Assembly: GCF_012972675.1 (NCBI RefSeq)
Contig: NZ_JABCRE010000002.1
Span: 733,001 to 797,000 of the forward strand
Source: Pontixanthobacter rizhaonensis
GTDB taxonomy: Bacteria; Pseudomonadota; Alphaproteobacteria; Sphingomonadales; Sphingomonadaceae
DNA: 64,000 nucleotides
Direction: 5' to 3'
Position numbers and translations under genes: made by a program. The notes beneath the pieces are model-generated. The model was not told the origin of the DNA. It did not search any database and was given only the letters and a program-made list of their open reading frames with translations. Shown in pieces: positions 26,221-35,987 of the stretch. Numbering within the stretch: position 1 is the stretch's first letter; each line of letters begins with the position of its first letter.

Positions 26221-28812
26221 ATGCAGCTTGTCATTGTTGAATCGCCCGCCAAAGCGAAAACTATCGAAAACTATCTGGGCAAGGATTTCAAAGTCCTCGC
26301 ATCATACGGTCACGTCCGCGATTTGCCGCCCAAGGATGGCAGCGTGCGGCCCGATGAAGATTTCGCGATGGATTGGGAATTGTACCGCGACAAGCAGAAG
26401 CGGTTCAAAGAAATCGCCGACGCGGCCAAGGGCGCAACCCGTCTGATCCTCGCGACTGACCCTGACAGGGAAGGCGAAGCGATCAGCTGGCACGTTCAGG
26501 AACTGCTGAAGAAACGTAAGGCGCTGCCGAAAGAGGTTGACCGCGTTACCTTCAACGCAATCACGAAAGCGGCTGTGACAGAGGCGATGGGCAAGCCCCG
26601 CGGCCTCGATACGGATCTGATCGACGCCTATCTTGCGCGCCGTGCGCTCGATTATCTGTTCGGCTTTACTCTCAGCCCGGTTTTGTGGCGCAAGCTGCCC
26701 GGCGCGAAAAGTGCAGGGCGGGTACAATCGGTTGCGCTGCGGATCATTGTTGACCGCGAGCGCGAGATTGAAGCGTTTAAGGCTGATGAATATTGGTCCA
26801 TCGTCGCGAAGCTGGAGCATGACGGCACCGCGTTTGACGCGCGATTGGTCAAGTTTGACGGGGCCAAGCTGGAAAAACTCACTCTGGGTAATGAGGGCAG
26901 CGCCCTTGATGCCAAGAAGAAGATTGAGAATGCGCCGTTCACGATCGAAGGTGTAGAAACTAAACCGCAAAAACGGCACCCGTCGCCGCCATTCACCACC
27001 TCTACCTTGCAACAGGAAGCATCGCGTAAGCTGGGATATAATGCCAGCCACACCATGCGTCTGGCACAGAAGCTGTATGAGGCGGGTGACATCACCTATA
27101 TGCGTACAGATGGCGTGCAGATGGATGGCAGCGCCATTTCCGCTTGCCGTAAAGCCATATCAGAACGGTATGACGGCCATTATCTGCCGGAAAAACCGCG
27201 CCATTACGCCACTAAAGCGAAAAACGCGCAAGAAGCGCACGAGGCGATCCGCCCGACCAGCTTCCTGAAATCGAAATCCGGCTCAGGCGATGAAGCCAAA
27301 CTGTATGACCTGATCTTCAAGCGCGCGATGGCCAGCCAGATGCAATCTGCCAGCCTGGAGCGGACAACTGTAACTCTGCGTGATCCGGCTGGATTGCACG
27401 AGCTGCGCGCGACCGGCCAAGTGGTGAAATTTCCGGGCTTTCTTGCCGTCTATGAAGAAAGCTTCGACGACAAGAAGGACGAGGATTCCGGCCTTCTACC
27501 TGTGATGAACAAGGGCGATAGCCCGGCCAAGAAGGCAGTGGAGGCAAACCAGCACTTCACCCAGCCACCGCCGCGTTATTCCGAAGCATCATTGGTCAAA
27601 CGGCTGGAGGAACTCGGCATTGGCCGCCCGTCCACCTATGCCTCCACCATTCAAACAATCCGTGACCGAAACTATGTCCGCGTGGAGAAAAACCGTTTCT
27701 TCGCAGAGGAAAGCGGGCGGTTGCTCACATCATTCCTTGAACGGTTCTTTGAACGCTATGTCGCCTATGAATTTACGGCCGGCATGGAGGATGAGCTGGA
27801 TGTCGTTTCCGACGGTAAGTCCGAATATAAGGCGCTGCTCGAAAAATTCTGGAAGGATTTCAAACCCAAAACCGAACAGGTGATGGAGCAGAAGCCTTCG
27901 GAAGTGACCGAAGTGCTGGACGAGTATTTGTCCGACTATCTCTTCCCCGAACGCGAAGATGGCAAAGACCCGCGCTTCTGCCCGCTATGCGAGAAAGAAG
28001 GGCGCGCGGATGGCCGCCTGGCGTTGCGCGGGGGCCGGTACGGTGCATTTGTAGCCTGTCACAACTATCCCGAATGTAAGTTCACTCGCCGTTTTGCCCA
28101 ACCGGGCGCGGATGGCGAAGACGCGGCAGAAGATGCGGTGCTGGGCACTCACCCCGACACCAATCTGCCGGTGGAGCGCAAGACAGGCCGCTTTGGCCCG
28201 TATGTGCAGATGGGTGAGGGCAAGGAAGCCAAACGCGCTTCGATCCCCAAAGATCTCGACGATTTTGGTTTGGAATGGGCAGTGAAACTGCTCGATCTGC
28301 CGCGCATTGTCGGTCAGCACCCTGAAACTGATAAGGATATTGAGGCCGCGATTGGCCGCTATGGCCCCTATCTGCGGCATGACGGCAAATATGCCAAACT
28401 CGCCAGCACGGCAGACGTGTTTGAAACCGGTATGAATGCCGCAGTGTCGCTATTGGCAGAGGCTGCCAATCGTAAAGGCGGCGGCCGTCAGAAGGCCGAA
28501 CCGATCAAGACGTTCAAAGAACATCCTGAAAGCGGCGGCGAGATGAAAGTCCTGCCGGGCCGTTATGGCCCTTACGTCACCGATGGCACCAACAATGCGA
28601 CTATCCCGCGCGATATGAAGCCCGAAGATGTGACCGAAGAGCAAGCGATCCAGCTGATTAACGACCGGATCGCGAAGGGGCCGCCGAAGAAGCGCGCCAA
28701 GAAGAAGGCCCCAGCAAAAAAAGCTGCTGCCAAGAAACCTGCGGCGAAGAAGAAAGCACCGGCCAAAAAAAAGGCTCCCGCTAAGAAGCCTGCTGCCAAG
28801 AAAGCTGAATAA
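26221..28812 (+). CDS. topA: DNA topoisomerase I (863 aa)
   Basis: Type IA topoisomerase that relaxes negative supercoils. The Toprim domain (about residues 1-120) shows VIVESPAKAKTIENYLG and the acidic motif TDPDREGEAISWH; the catalytic Tyr is Y293 in ITYMRTDGV. One Cys4 zinc ribbon begins at C587 (CPLC ... C ... C), followed by further topo repeats with GRYGPY or GRFGPY. The protein ends in a Lys/Ala/Pro-rich tail (about 820-863), probably for DNA binding. ATG at 26221 begins the conserved region. The next gene starts on the last base of the stop codon. Confidence 0.96.
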   Translation: MQLVIVESPAKAKTIENYLGKDFKVLASYGHVRDLPPKDGSVRPDEDFAMDWELYRDKQKRFKEIADAAKGATRLILATDPDREGEAISWHVQELLKKRKALPKEVDRVTFNAITKAAVTEAMGKPRGLDTDLIDAYLARRALDYLFGFTLSPVLWRKLPGAKSAGRVQSVALRIIVDREREIEAFKADEYWSIVAKLEHDGTAFDARLVKFDGAKLEKLTLGNEGSALDAKKKIENAPFTIEGVETKPQKRHPSPPFTTSTLQQEASRKLGYNASHTMRLAQKLYEAGDITYMRTDGVQMDGSAISACRKAISERYDGHYLPEKPRHYATKAKNAQEAHEAIRPTSFLKSKSGSGDEAKLYDLIFKRAMASQMQSASLERTTVTLRDPAGLHELRATGQVVKFPGFLAVYEESFDDKKDEDSGLLPVMNKGDSPAKKAVEANQHFTQPPPRYSEASLVKRLEELGIGRPSTYASTIQTIRDRNYVRVEKNRFFAEESGRLLTSFLERFFERYVAYEFTAGMEDELDVVSDGKSEYKALLEKFWKDFKPKTEQVMEQKPSEVTEVLDEYLSDYLFPEREDGKDPRFCPLCEKEGRADGRLALRGGRYGAFVACHNYPECKFTRRFAQPGADGEDAAEDAVLGTHPDTNLPVERKTGRFGPYVQMGEGKEAKRASIPKDLDDFGLEWAVKLLDLPRIVGQHPETDKDIEAAIGRYGPYLRHDGKYAKLASTADVFETGMNAAVSLLAEAANRKGGGRQKAEPIKTFKEHPESGGEMKVLPGRYGPYVTDGTNNATIPRDMKPEDVTEEQAIQLINDRIAKGPPKKRAKKKAPAKKAAAKKPAAKKKAPAKKKAPAKKPAAKKAE

Positions 28813-28994
28813 TGGGGAAAGAGATCTTCGTCCGCCACAAACAACCTTGGAATGCCGAGGAAGCAGCAAAGCTGCGCCTGCTCGCAGGAAAAGGGCAGGG
28901 CCTGAAGCAGATTGCAAAGGCCCTGACCCGCAGCGAGGAATCGACCAAAGACTTTGCGAAGAAGAACAAGATCGCGGTGGCTAAGAAGCGGTGA
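28812..28994 (+). CDS. Small basic protein coupled to topA (60 aa)
   Basis: The start ATG shares its A with the last base of the topA TAA stop, a TAATG overlap that implies translational coupling. The chain is strongly basic, with a likely helix-turn-helix or SANT-like pattern: PWNAEEAAKLRLLAGKG, then LKQIAKALTRSEES. The spacing of the Trp and hydrophobics resembles small SANT/Myb-like DNA-binding domains. It ends in AVAKKR. A DNA-binding accessory role beside topoisomerase I is an inference. Confidence 0.72.
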   Translation: MGKEIFVRHKQPWNAEEAAKLRLLAGKGQGLKQIAKALTRSEESTKDFAKKNKIAVAKKR

Positions 28995-29021
28995 ATTAGC
29001 ACCCTTACTGACGAGGAGGGG

Positions 29022-29627
29022 CTAACTAATCCACGTTCCTACTTCATCGGATTTTGTCCATTTTCCGTCCGCGCCCAGCTTGTATGCAATCATGCTTCCA
29101 CTACCGCAAAGAGGGCCACACACTCGCGAGATCTCGAAAGTCACTTTCTCGCCTTCTATGTCGATCAGCGGAACCTGAACAGCCAAGCTATCATAAAGAT
29201 AAAACAGACCGTCAGGCGTTGTTTTAGGAATTGCATCCTGAGAGGAAGGCACGTGAGAACGCTCTTTTTTTATTCGGGCTAAATTTGGACACGTTTTTAT
29301 CGGATCCAATTTCGAAAACTCGACCATCTTCTCCACTTGAGAACGAAGTTCTTGCTCACTAAGATCGTTTTGAGCGCCAAATTGTTCTTCTCGCTCTACC
29401 CATTCATTGATTGATACATTTTCATCAAGGCGTACCCAATCATTTGACAGATAAAGCGGCCTATCCGCAGCATTAAATTCGGCAGTTACAAAGTCAGTCA
29501 AAATACTACATGCAAGTTTGAGGTTTGCATTTGATTCAGTTGACTGGGATGATTCAGTTGACTGGGAGCAGCCAGTCAGTCCAACAGCAAGTACTGCGCT
29601 CCAGCCTAGCAATGCTCTCCAAGTCAT
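29022..29627 (-). CDS. Putative lipoprotein of unknown function (201 aa)
   Basis: A short signal peptide ends in the lipobox LTGC (Cys at about residue 20), so the mature protein should be lipid-anchored. Immediately after the Cys is a two-fold 6-residue repeat (QSTESS/QSTESN) encoded by an exact 18-base tandem repeat except for the last base. The rest has Cys residues (ILTDF near an early Cys, KTCPN, RVCGPLCGSG) that may pair in the periplasm. The ATG overlaps the era TGA by one base. It is more AT-rich than era, so it may be a later addition at the operon's end. Family not recognised. Confidence 0.8.
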   Translation of the reverse strand: MTWRALLGWSAVLAVGLTGCSQSTESSQSTESNANLKLACSILTDFVTAEFNAADRPLYLSNDWVRLDENVSINEWVEREEQFGAQNDLSEQELRSQVEKMVEFSKLDPIKTCPNLARIKKERSHVPSSQDAIPKTTPDGLFYLYDSLAVQVPLIDIEGEKVTFEISRVCGPLCGSGSMIAYKLGADGKWTKSDEVGTWIS

Positions 29628-30547
29628 CAAAAATCCAGCCCCATTTCTTCAAAAACTTCCTTATCCTCGGCCCAGTTTTCATCGACCTTCACGTGCAGGA
29701 ACAAATGCACTTTCTGGCCTAGCACCTCCGACAATTCCTTGCGCGCGGCTTCTCCGATCGACTTGATCATTGATCCGCCTTTGCCCAGCACAATCGGTTT
29801 CTGGCTGTCGCGACCGACAACGATTTGCTGGCGCACTTCCACGCTGCCGTCTTTGCGCTGGGTGTAGCTTTCAGGGCGCACAGCGCTGTCATAGGGGAGT
29901 TCTTCGTGGAGCTGCTTATAGAGCTGCTCGCGGGTGATTTCGGTGGCCAGCAGGCGCTCGCTGGCGTCGGAGACTTGGTCTTCGGGATAGTGCCAGACCC
30001 CTTTGGGCATCAGGCTGGCGAGGTGATCTTTCAATTCATCGACCCCGTCACCGGTCAGGGCAGACACGAAGAACACTTCCTCAAACGCGACTTGATCGTT
30101 GAGTTCTTGCGCCAGCGCCAGCAGCGGTTCCTTCACGGCCTTGTCCACTTTATTGAGGACAAGGATCTTGCGTTCCGGGCGTTTGCCCAGAGCTTCCACC
30201 AAGGGCAGCATTTCATGGCGGCGCTGTTTGATCGGATCGACCATCAGCACGATCGCGTCTGCATCCTCAGCCCCTTCCCAAGCAGAGGTCACCATGGCGC
30301 GGTCAAGCTTGCGGCGCGGCGCGAAAATACCGGGCGTATCGACCAGAATAATCTGCGTTTCTTCCTGCAAGGCAATACCCATCAACCGCGCGCGGGTAGT
30401 CTGTGCCTTCGCGCTGGTGATCGCGACTTTCTGGCCGACCATCTGATTAACGAGGGTGGATTTACCAGCATTTGGCGCGCCGATAATGGCGACGACACCG
30501 CATTTGGGATTGGTGTGGGTGTCGGAAGGTGGTGTGGTTTCGGTCAA
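29627..30547 (-). CDS. era: GTPase Era (306 aa)
   Basis: Ribosome-assembly GTPase that binds the 3' end of 16S rRNA. G motifs: G1 GAPNAGKSTL, G3 DTPGIF, G4 NKVD; the C-terminal KH domain holds IVLGKGGSMIKSIG. Overlaps rnc by four bases upstream and the lipoprotein gene by one base downstream, within lepB-rnc-era. Confidence 0.96.
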   Translation of the reverse strand: MTETTPPSDTHTNPKCGVVAIIGAPNAGKSTLVNQMVGQKVAITSAKAQTTRARLMGIALQEETQIILVDTPGIFAPRRKLDRAMVTSAWEGAEDADAIVLMVDPIKQRRHEMLPLVEALGKRPERKILVLNKVDKAVKEPLLALAQELNDQVAFEEVFFVSALTGDGVDELKDHLASLMPKGVWHYPEDQVSDASERLLATEITREQLYKQLHEELPYDSAVRPESYTQRKDGSVEVRQQIVVGRDSQKPIVLGKGGSMIKSIGEAARKELSEVLGQKVHLFLHVKVDENWAEDKEVFEEMGLDF

Positions 30548-31215
30548 CCGAAAGTCTCCATAAAATTCTTCGCAGCCGTTGTTTCGGCATCTTGTTTGTT
30601 GGATGCGGTGGCTTCTGCGCTACCGACATTGTTGACCGTGACACGCACGGTAAAGGTCGCTGCGTGATCGGGACCGGACCGGTCGATCAGCTCATATTGC
30701 GGGGGGCGGCGTCTGTTGCCCGCGGCCCATTCTTGCAGGGCGCTTTTCGGGTGTTTGCGCTTGCCCGCGCCGCCATCCATTGAATCGGCCCATAAGGTGT
30801 GGATCAGCGCGCGTGTCTTTTCAAACCCGCTTTCGAGGAAGGCTGCACCCAGCAGCGATTCCATCACATCGCCCAGCACATTTTCGCTATCCGCCGCGCC
30901 ATCATCACGGGCCTGTTTGCCCAGCCTGATATGGCTGGAGATATCGATAGAGCGCGCAACGTTGGCGCAAGTCCGCTTGCTGACCAGGACATTCAACCGC
31001 TGCGCCAATGCACCTTCTGCGCCGCTGACTTCACCAAACAGCCAGTCCGCGATGGTAAGGCCCAATACGCGGTCACCCAGAAATTCCAGCCGTTGATAGT
31101 CGCGGTCTTCGCCGATGCTGCCATGCGTCAGGGCATCAACCCAGCGCGGGTGGTCGCTGGGTTCAAAGCCGTTGCTTTCCAACCATTGCCGGGCCTTCTG
31201 GTCGAGTGTGCTCAC
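30544..31215 (-). CDS. rnc: Ribonuclease III (223 aa)
   Basis: Double-strand-specific endoribonuclease for rRNA and mRNA processing. The signature RLEFLGDRVLGL lies near residue 42; the second acidic cluster is NVLGDVMESLLGA. A C-terminal dsRNA-binding domain occupies about 150-220 (PKSALQEWAA). Overlaps lepB by four bases upstream and era by four bases downstream. Confidence 0.95.
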   Translation of the reverse strand: MSTLDQKARQWLESNGFEPSDHPRWVDALTHGSIGEDRDYQRLEFLGDRVLGLTIADWLFGEVSGAEGALAQRLNVLVSKRTCANVARSIDISSHIRLGKQARDDGAADSENVLGDVMESLLGAAFLESGFEKTRALIHTLWADSMDGGAGKRKHPKSALQEWAAGNRRRPPQYELIDRSGPDHAATFTVRVTVNNVGSAEATASNKQDAETTAAKNFMETFG

Positions 31216-32072
31216 AAGCCATTACCCAGCCGCTCACCGCGCAAGGCCGTGAACCATGTCCATGGCAGCAACCATTCGGAGCTGCCATCGGTGGACCACA
31301 TGATCACAGAGGCGCGGGCGAGCAACAAGTCTTGCGGAACCATGCCGACGCCGCCGCCGGGTTCGGCAGAAAAACGGCTGTCTTGTGAGTTGTCGCGGTT
31401 GTCACCCATCACGAACATTTCGCCCTCAGGCACAATGATCGGACCGAAATTATCCTGGAATTGCGGACCGAAATCGAGAACTTCATAGCTTTCACCAGAA
31501 GGCAGAGTTTCCTTAAAACGGGTATAGCTGCACACCGTCTCCCCATCTTCCTTGATCACTGTGCGCGACATTACGTGGCACTGTGTGTTGGGCGAAGGTG
31601 CAATCTCAAAATCCGCCATTTGCTCTTTCGGGATCGCTTCACCGTTCAGAATGACTTGCCCGCCGCGCATTTCAACGGTGTCACCGGGAATGCCGATTAC
31701 CCGCTTGATGTAATCGGTGCCGTCAACCGGATGCTTGAAAATGGCGATATCGCCGCGTTCAGGCTCTCCGGCCCAGATACGTCCCGGTATCAGCGGGGCG
31801 CCAAACGGCAGGGAATCGCTGGTGAAACCATACGGCCATTTCGCCGCCAGCAAATAATCGCCATTGGCCAACGTCGGCAGCATGCTTTCGCTCGGAATAT
31901 TGAATGGCGAAAAAATGAAGCTGCGGAAAATCACCACAATCAGAACGAGCTTGGTCAGGAAGACAAAGAAATTGTCTTCTTTCTTCTCAGGCTTGTTATC
32001 GGGCGTTTTGGCCGGTTTCTGGGCTGTTGCTGGATCGCTTGTCGTGCCCGGTGATGCGCTGTTGTCAGTCAT
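31212..32072 (-). CDS. lepB: Signal peptidase I (286 aa)
   Basis: Membrane serine protease that removes Sec signal peptides. After a charged, Lys/Pro-rich N-terminus and a membrane helix (about residues 34-58) come the catalytic Ser in PSESMLPTL and the general-base Lys in YIKRVIGIPGD, then GDNRDNSQDSR. Length is typical. First gene of lepB-rnc-era on the minus strand. Confidence 0.95.
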   Translation of the reverse strand: MTDNSASPGTTSDPATAQKPAKTPDNKPEKKEDNFFVFLTKLVLIVVIFRSFIFSPFNIPSESMLPTLANGDYLLAAKWPYGFTSDSLPFGAPLIPGRIWAGEPERGDIAIFKHPVDGTDYIKRVIGIPGDTVEMRGGQVILNGEAIPKEQMADFEIAPSPNTQCHVMSRTVIKEDGETVCSYTRFKETLPSGESYEVLDFGPQFQDNFGPIIVPEGEMFVMGDNRDNSQDSRFSAEPGGGVGMVPQDLLLARASVIMWSTDGSSEWLLPWTWFTALRGERLGNGL

Positions 32073-32211
32073 AAATACTACGTGCTTTTCCTAGGTTCAG
32101 GTACGCTCTAGCAGGTCTGCGGGAGAAATTCGTACCCAGACCCGTCCAGTGGGTTCCCAATCATTGCGGCTGTCTCTAGTCGGTGTAGGCAAAGGTAGGA
32201 AGGTTTTTTGC

Positions 32212-33744
32212 ATGAGTGACGCGATTGGATCGATCTGGGGCGCATTGAAGGCGCATAAGCCAAAGAGCTTGTTGGAGCTGTTTGAAGATCCAGACCGGGT
32301 GGCCAAACTGTCTGACAGAATCGAATGGGGCGAAGCAGAGGCCGTTGCTGGCATTCAATTCGATTGGTCAAAGACCCATCTGGACGAGACGCTGCTGAGT
32401 GCTTTTGAACAATTGGCAGGCGCCATGGATTTCGCGGGCAAACGTGCGGCGATGCTGGGCGGGGCCAAGATCAACAATACCGAAGGGCGTGCGGCAGAGC
32501 ATACTGCCCAGCGCGGCGTTGGCGCAGAGGCATCTGTGGAAGAGGCTATGGCGCTTCATGCGCGGATGAAGATGCTGGTTGAGGCCATTCATGATGGCGC
32601 GCTGGGTGATGTAAAACATTTGATCCATGTGGGCATTGGCGGCAGCGCGCTAGGCCCGGCATTGGCGATTGACGCGCTGACCCGCGACTTGGCGAAGGTT
32701 GATGTCCATGTTGTGTCCAACATTGACGGCGTGGCTTTGGAACAGGCTTTTGAAGCGTGCGATCCAGCCACAACATTGGTCGCGGTGGCATCCAAGACAT
32801 TCACCACCATAGAAACCATGACCAATGCCGCCAGCGCCCTAAAGTGGCTGGGCGAAGGCGGGGTCGATGATCCGTTTGGGCGGGTCGTGGCGCTAACCGC
32901 GAGCCCTGAAAAGGCGGTCGAATGGGGCGTGGATGAAACGCGGGTGCTGCCGTTTAACGAAACTGTCGGCGGGCGCTATTCGCTATGGTCGAGCATTGGC
33001 TTTCCGGTGGCGTTGGCGATTGGCTGGGAAGAATTTGAAGAATTCCTCGCCGGGGCGCAAGCGGTCGATATGCATTTTCGCGACACTGACGGGCGGGATA
33101 ACTTGGCCTTGCGCGCGGCCTTTGCTGATCAATATTACACGCGGGTTCGCGGCTGCCAGACACGGGCTGTGTTCGCCTATGACGAGCGGCTCGGCCTGTT
33201 TCCCGATTACCTCCAGCAATTGGAGATGGAGAGCAACGGTAAGAGCGTGACCGCCGAGGGTGATCCCGTGGAAGGTTCAACTGCGCCGGTTACGTGGGGC
33301 GGGGTGGGCACAGATGCACAGCACGCCGTGTTCCAACTGCTGCACCAGGGCACGCATCTGATCCCGGTGGATTTCATCGCCAGCATTGCGCCGGGTGATA
33401 TGCTGGACCCTGCGCACCACCGTATCTTGTTGACTAATTGCTTCGCACAGGGTGCAGCTTTGATGGCGGGTAAGGCGAGCGACGATGGCGCACGCAATTT
33501 TGAAGGCAATCGGCCGAGCGCAACGATGCTCTGCGATGATCTGGATGCGGCAACGCTGGGCGCGCTGATCGCGTTTCATGAGCACCGGACGTTTGCCAAT
33601 GCTGTGTTGATGGGGATCAACCCGTTCGATCAATTCGGGGTGGAGCTGGGCAAGCAAATGGCCAATTCAATCGAAGCGGGCGGTAACCAATTCGATGCCA
33701 GTACCGAAACACTGTTAGAAGCTGCTGGCATTAGTCAGGGCTGA
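32212..33744 (+). CDS. pgi: Glucose-6-phosphate isomerase (510 aa)
   Basis: Interconverts glucose-6-phosphate and fructose-6-phosphate. Family motifs: GIGGSALGP, VGGRYSLWSSIGFP, and the C-terminal QFGVELGKQ that carries the catalytic Lys. The frame is open to 32149, but ATG at 32212 lies 8 bases after AGGAAGG and begins the conserved chain. Divergent from lepB; gor follows 12 bases later and is probably cotranscribed. Confidence 0.95.
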   Translation: MSDAIGSIWGALKAHKPKSLLELFEDPDRVAKLSDRIEWGEAEAVAGIQFDWSKTHLDETLLSAFEQLAGAMDFAGKRAAMLGGAKINNTEGRAAEHTAQRGVGAEASVEEAMALHARMKMLVEAIHDGALGDVKHLIHVGIGGSALGPALAIDALTRDLAKVDVHVVSNIDGVALEQAFEACDPATTLVAVASKTFTTIETMTNAASALKWLGEGGVDDPFGRVVALTASPEKAVEWGVDETRVLPFNETVGGRYSLWSSIGFPVALAIGWEEFEEFLAGAQAVDMHFRDTDGRDNLALRAAFADQYYTRVRGCQTRAVFAYDERLGLFPDYLQQLEMESNGKSVTAEGDPVEGSTAPVTWGGVGTDAQHAVFQLLHQGTHLIPVDFIASIAPGDMLDPAHHRILLTNCFAQGAALMAGKASDDGARNFEGNRPSATMLCDDLDAATLGALIAFHEHRTFANAVLMGINPFDQFGVELGKQMANSIEAGGNQFDASTETLLEAAGISQG

Positions 33745-33756
33745 CGGGGATACATT

Positions 33757-35103
33757 ATGGCTGATTACGATTTCGACCTTTTCACTATCGGTGCCGGCTC
33801 TGGCGGGGTGCGGGCTTCCCGCGTGGCATCCGCGCACGGGGCGAAGGTTGCCGTGGCGGAAGAATACCGTGTCGGCGGCACCTGCGTCATTCGCGGCTGT
33901 GTACCGAAGAAAATGCTCGTTTACGGTGCGCATTTTGCAGAGGATTTGGTCGACGCAAAGCAATTCGGGTGGGATATTGGCGAGACATCATTCGACTGGA
34001 AGCGCTTGCGCGATACGGTATTGGGCGATGTGGACAGGCTCAACGGGCTTTACACTGAAACACTGGAAAACCACGACGTCACAATTTTTAATGAGCGTGC
34101 GGAAATCACGGGCGATCATGAAATCACTTTGGCGAGCGGCAAAGTCGTCACAGCAAAGTACATTCTGATTGCCACAGGGGCGGAGCCTGCTGTTCTCAAT
34201 TTCCCCGGTAGTGAACACGCCATCACGTCTAATGAGGCATTCCACCTCGACGAGATGCCAAAGCGTGTCATGATCGCGGGCGGAGGCTATATTGCGAATG
34301 AGTTCGCAGGCATTTTTCATGAATTTGGCGCAAAAGTATGCATCGTCAATCGCGGCGATCAATTGCTGCGTAGCTATGAGCCGGCATTGAGCGATCGTCT
34401 GCTGAAAATCAGCATGACCAAAGGGATCAACTTCCACTTCAACACCACTTTCAAGAGCATCACCAAAAACGATGATGGAAGCTTGCATGTCGAACTGAAC
34501 GGCGATGATGATCAGACCGTCGATTGCGTGATGTTCGCCACTGGCCGGAACCCCAATGTAAAGGGCCTGGGGCTGGAAACGGTGGGCGTTGAACAGGGTA
34601 AGATCGGCGAAATTCTGGTCGATGAATATTCGAAGACCAATGTAGACTACATCTATGCCGTGGGCGATGTGACCAATCGTGTGCAATTGACGCCCGTGGC
34701 TATTCGTGAAGGCCAAGCCTTTGCTGATACGGTATTCAACAATGACCCCAAAACGGTCAATTATGATCACATTCCGAGCGCGGTATTCAGCCACCCCCCA
34801 ATCTCGGCAGTGGGCTTGACCGAAGGGGAGGCTCGGAACCAGTTGGGCAATATCAAAGTGTACCAGTCGGACTTCCGCCCGATGAAGAATGTTGTCGCGG
34901 GCCGGAACGAGCGCGGTCTGTACAAGATGATCGTAGATGCAGCGACGGACAAGGTCGTAGGCATTCATATGATCGGGCCGGAATCAGCGGAAATTATGCA
35001 AGGCTTTGCCGTGGCGGTGAAAGCCGGGCTGACCAAAGCTGATTTCGATGCAACCGTCGCGATCCATCCGACTATGGCGGAAGAGCTTGTCCTGCTGAAA
35101 TAG
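33757..35103 (+). CDS. gor: Glutathione-disulfide reductase (448 aa)
   Basis: FAD/NADPH disulfide oxidoreductase. Visible: N-terminal GAGSGGVRASR, the redox disulfide in GGTCVIRGCVPKK, the NADPH-binding AGGGYIANEFA, and the C-terminal active-site region VAIHPTMAEE with catalytic His. The GCVPKK spacing and overall pattern favour glutathione reductase over dihydrolipoamide or mercuric reductase. Follows pgi at 12 bases. Confidence 0.93.
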   Translation: MADYDFDLFTIGAGSGGVRASRVASAHGAKVAVAEEYRVGGTCVIRGCVPKKMLVYGAHFAEDLVDAKQFGWDIGETSFDWKRLRDTVLGDVDRLNGLYTETLENHDVTIFNERAEITGDHEITLASGKVVTAKYILIATGAEPAVLNFPGSEHAITSNEAFHLDEMPKRVMIAGGGYIANEFAGIFHEFGAKVCIVNRGDQLLRSYEPALSDRLLKISMTKGINFHFNTTFKSITKNDDGSLHVELNGDDDQTVDCVMFATGRNPNVKGLGLETVGVEQGKIGEILVDEYSKTNVDYIYAVGDVTNRVQLTPVAIREGQAFADTVFNNDPKTVNYDHIPSAVFSHPPISAVGLTEGEARNQLGNIKVYQSDFRPMKNVVAGRNERGLYKMIVDAATDKVVGIHMIGPESAEIMQGFAVAVKAGLTKADFDATVAIHPTMAEELVLLK

Positions 35104-35142
35104 CCCGCGCATAAGCTCCGTTCAATTTCAGGGGCAAATGCG

Positions 35143-35877
35143 ATGGATGTTAGCGGCAAGACGATACTTTTGACTGGCGGCACATCGGGCATAGGCCGGC
35201 AGCTAGCGGGGCAATTGCGGGCCAAAGGTGCCACGGTTGTCACGACAGGGCGTTCCGCAGAGCGGCTTGCGGAAGTGCGCGGCGCCGGGTTTGAGGCGAT
35301 CGAAGCGGATTTCACCACCGCTGCCGGTGTGCTGGCGGTTGTCGATGCGTGGGACGATCGGCCGCTGGATATCCTGATCAACAATGCAGGAATGGGCCGC
35401 ACGCATGATTTTCGCGAGGGCAATGTCAGCCTGACCGATGTGGATGAGAGCATCTTTACCAATTTCAATGCGCCGATCCATCTGATCACGCATTTTATGG
35501 AGAAATTGCGCGCAAGTGCCTGTGCCCATGGCGGCGCGATGATTGTTAATGTCACATCGGGTCTAGCGATTGCGCCGAGCGTGGCGGGCGCGACCTATTG
35601 CGCCACTAAGGCCGCTTTGCGTAGCTATACCATGTCGCTGCGCGTGCAGATGAAAGAATTCGGAATCCACGTGTTGGAGGTCCTTCCGCCCATGGTAGAT
35701 ACTCCGATGACAGAGGAGTACGACGCCAAGAAAATGAGCGCAGAACAGTGCGCGGCGACGATCGTTTCAGCGATGCAGCGTGAGAAGAATGAAGCCAATG
35801 TTGGCCTTGTCAGCGCGCTGAGGATCATCAATTCGATAAGCCCAAAGGCAGCGGAAAAGCTGATGCTTAAGCTGTAA
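35143..35877 (+). CDS. Short-chain dehydrogenase/reductase, DltE-like (244 aa)
   Basis: Classical SDR: cofactor loop TGGTSGIGRQLA (about residue 10), NNAG in INNAGMGRTHD, catalytic Ser region in NVTSGLA, and the Tyr/Lys pair in YCATKAAL. Loss of the N-terminal acidic residue after strand beta2 (TTGRSAE) suggests NADPH preference. Substrate unknown; possibly a member of the pgi-gor transcript (39 bases after gor). Confidence 0.87.
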   Translation: MDVSGKTILLTGGTSGIGRQLAGQLRAKGATVVTTGRSAERLAEVRGAGFEAIEADFTTAAGVLAVVDAWDDRPLDILINNAGMGRTHDFREGNVSLTDVDESIFTNFNAPIHLITHFMEKLRASACAHGGAMIVNVTSGLAIAPSVAGATYCATKAALRSYTMSLRVQMKEFGIHVLEVLPPMVDTPMTEEYDAKKMSAEQCAATIVSAMQREKNEANVGLVSALRIINSISPKAAEKLMLKL

Positions 35878-35987
35878 AGTGGAAGTTGGGTGGCAGATAG
35901 ATACCGGCTTCCCTTGACCCGCCGCCTCAGGCATGGCTTAGCAACATATATAACTATGTGCGCTGAAGCTATAATGCAGGGGACTTC

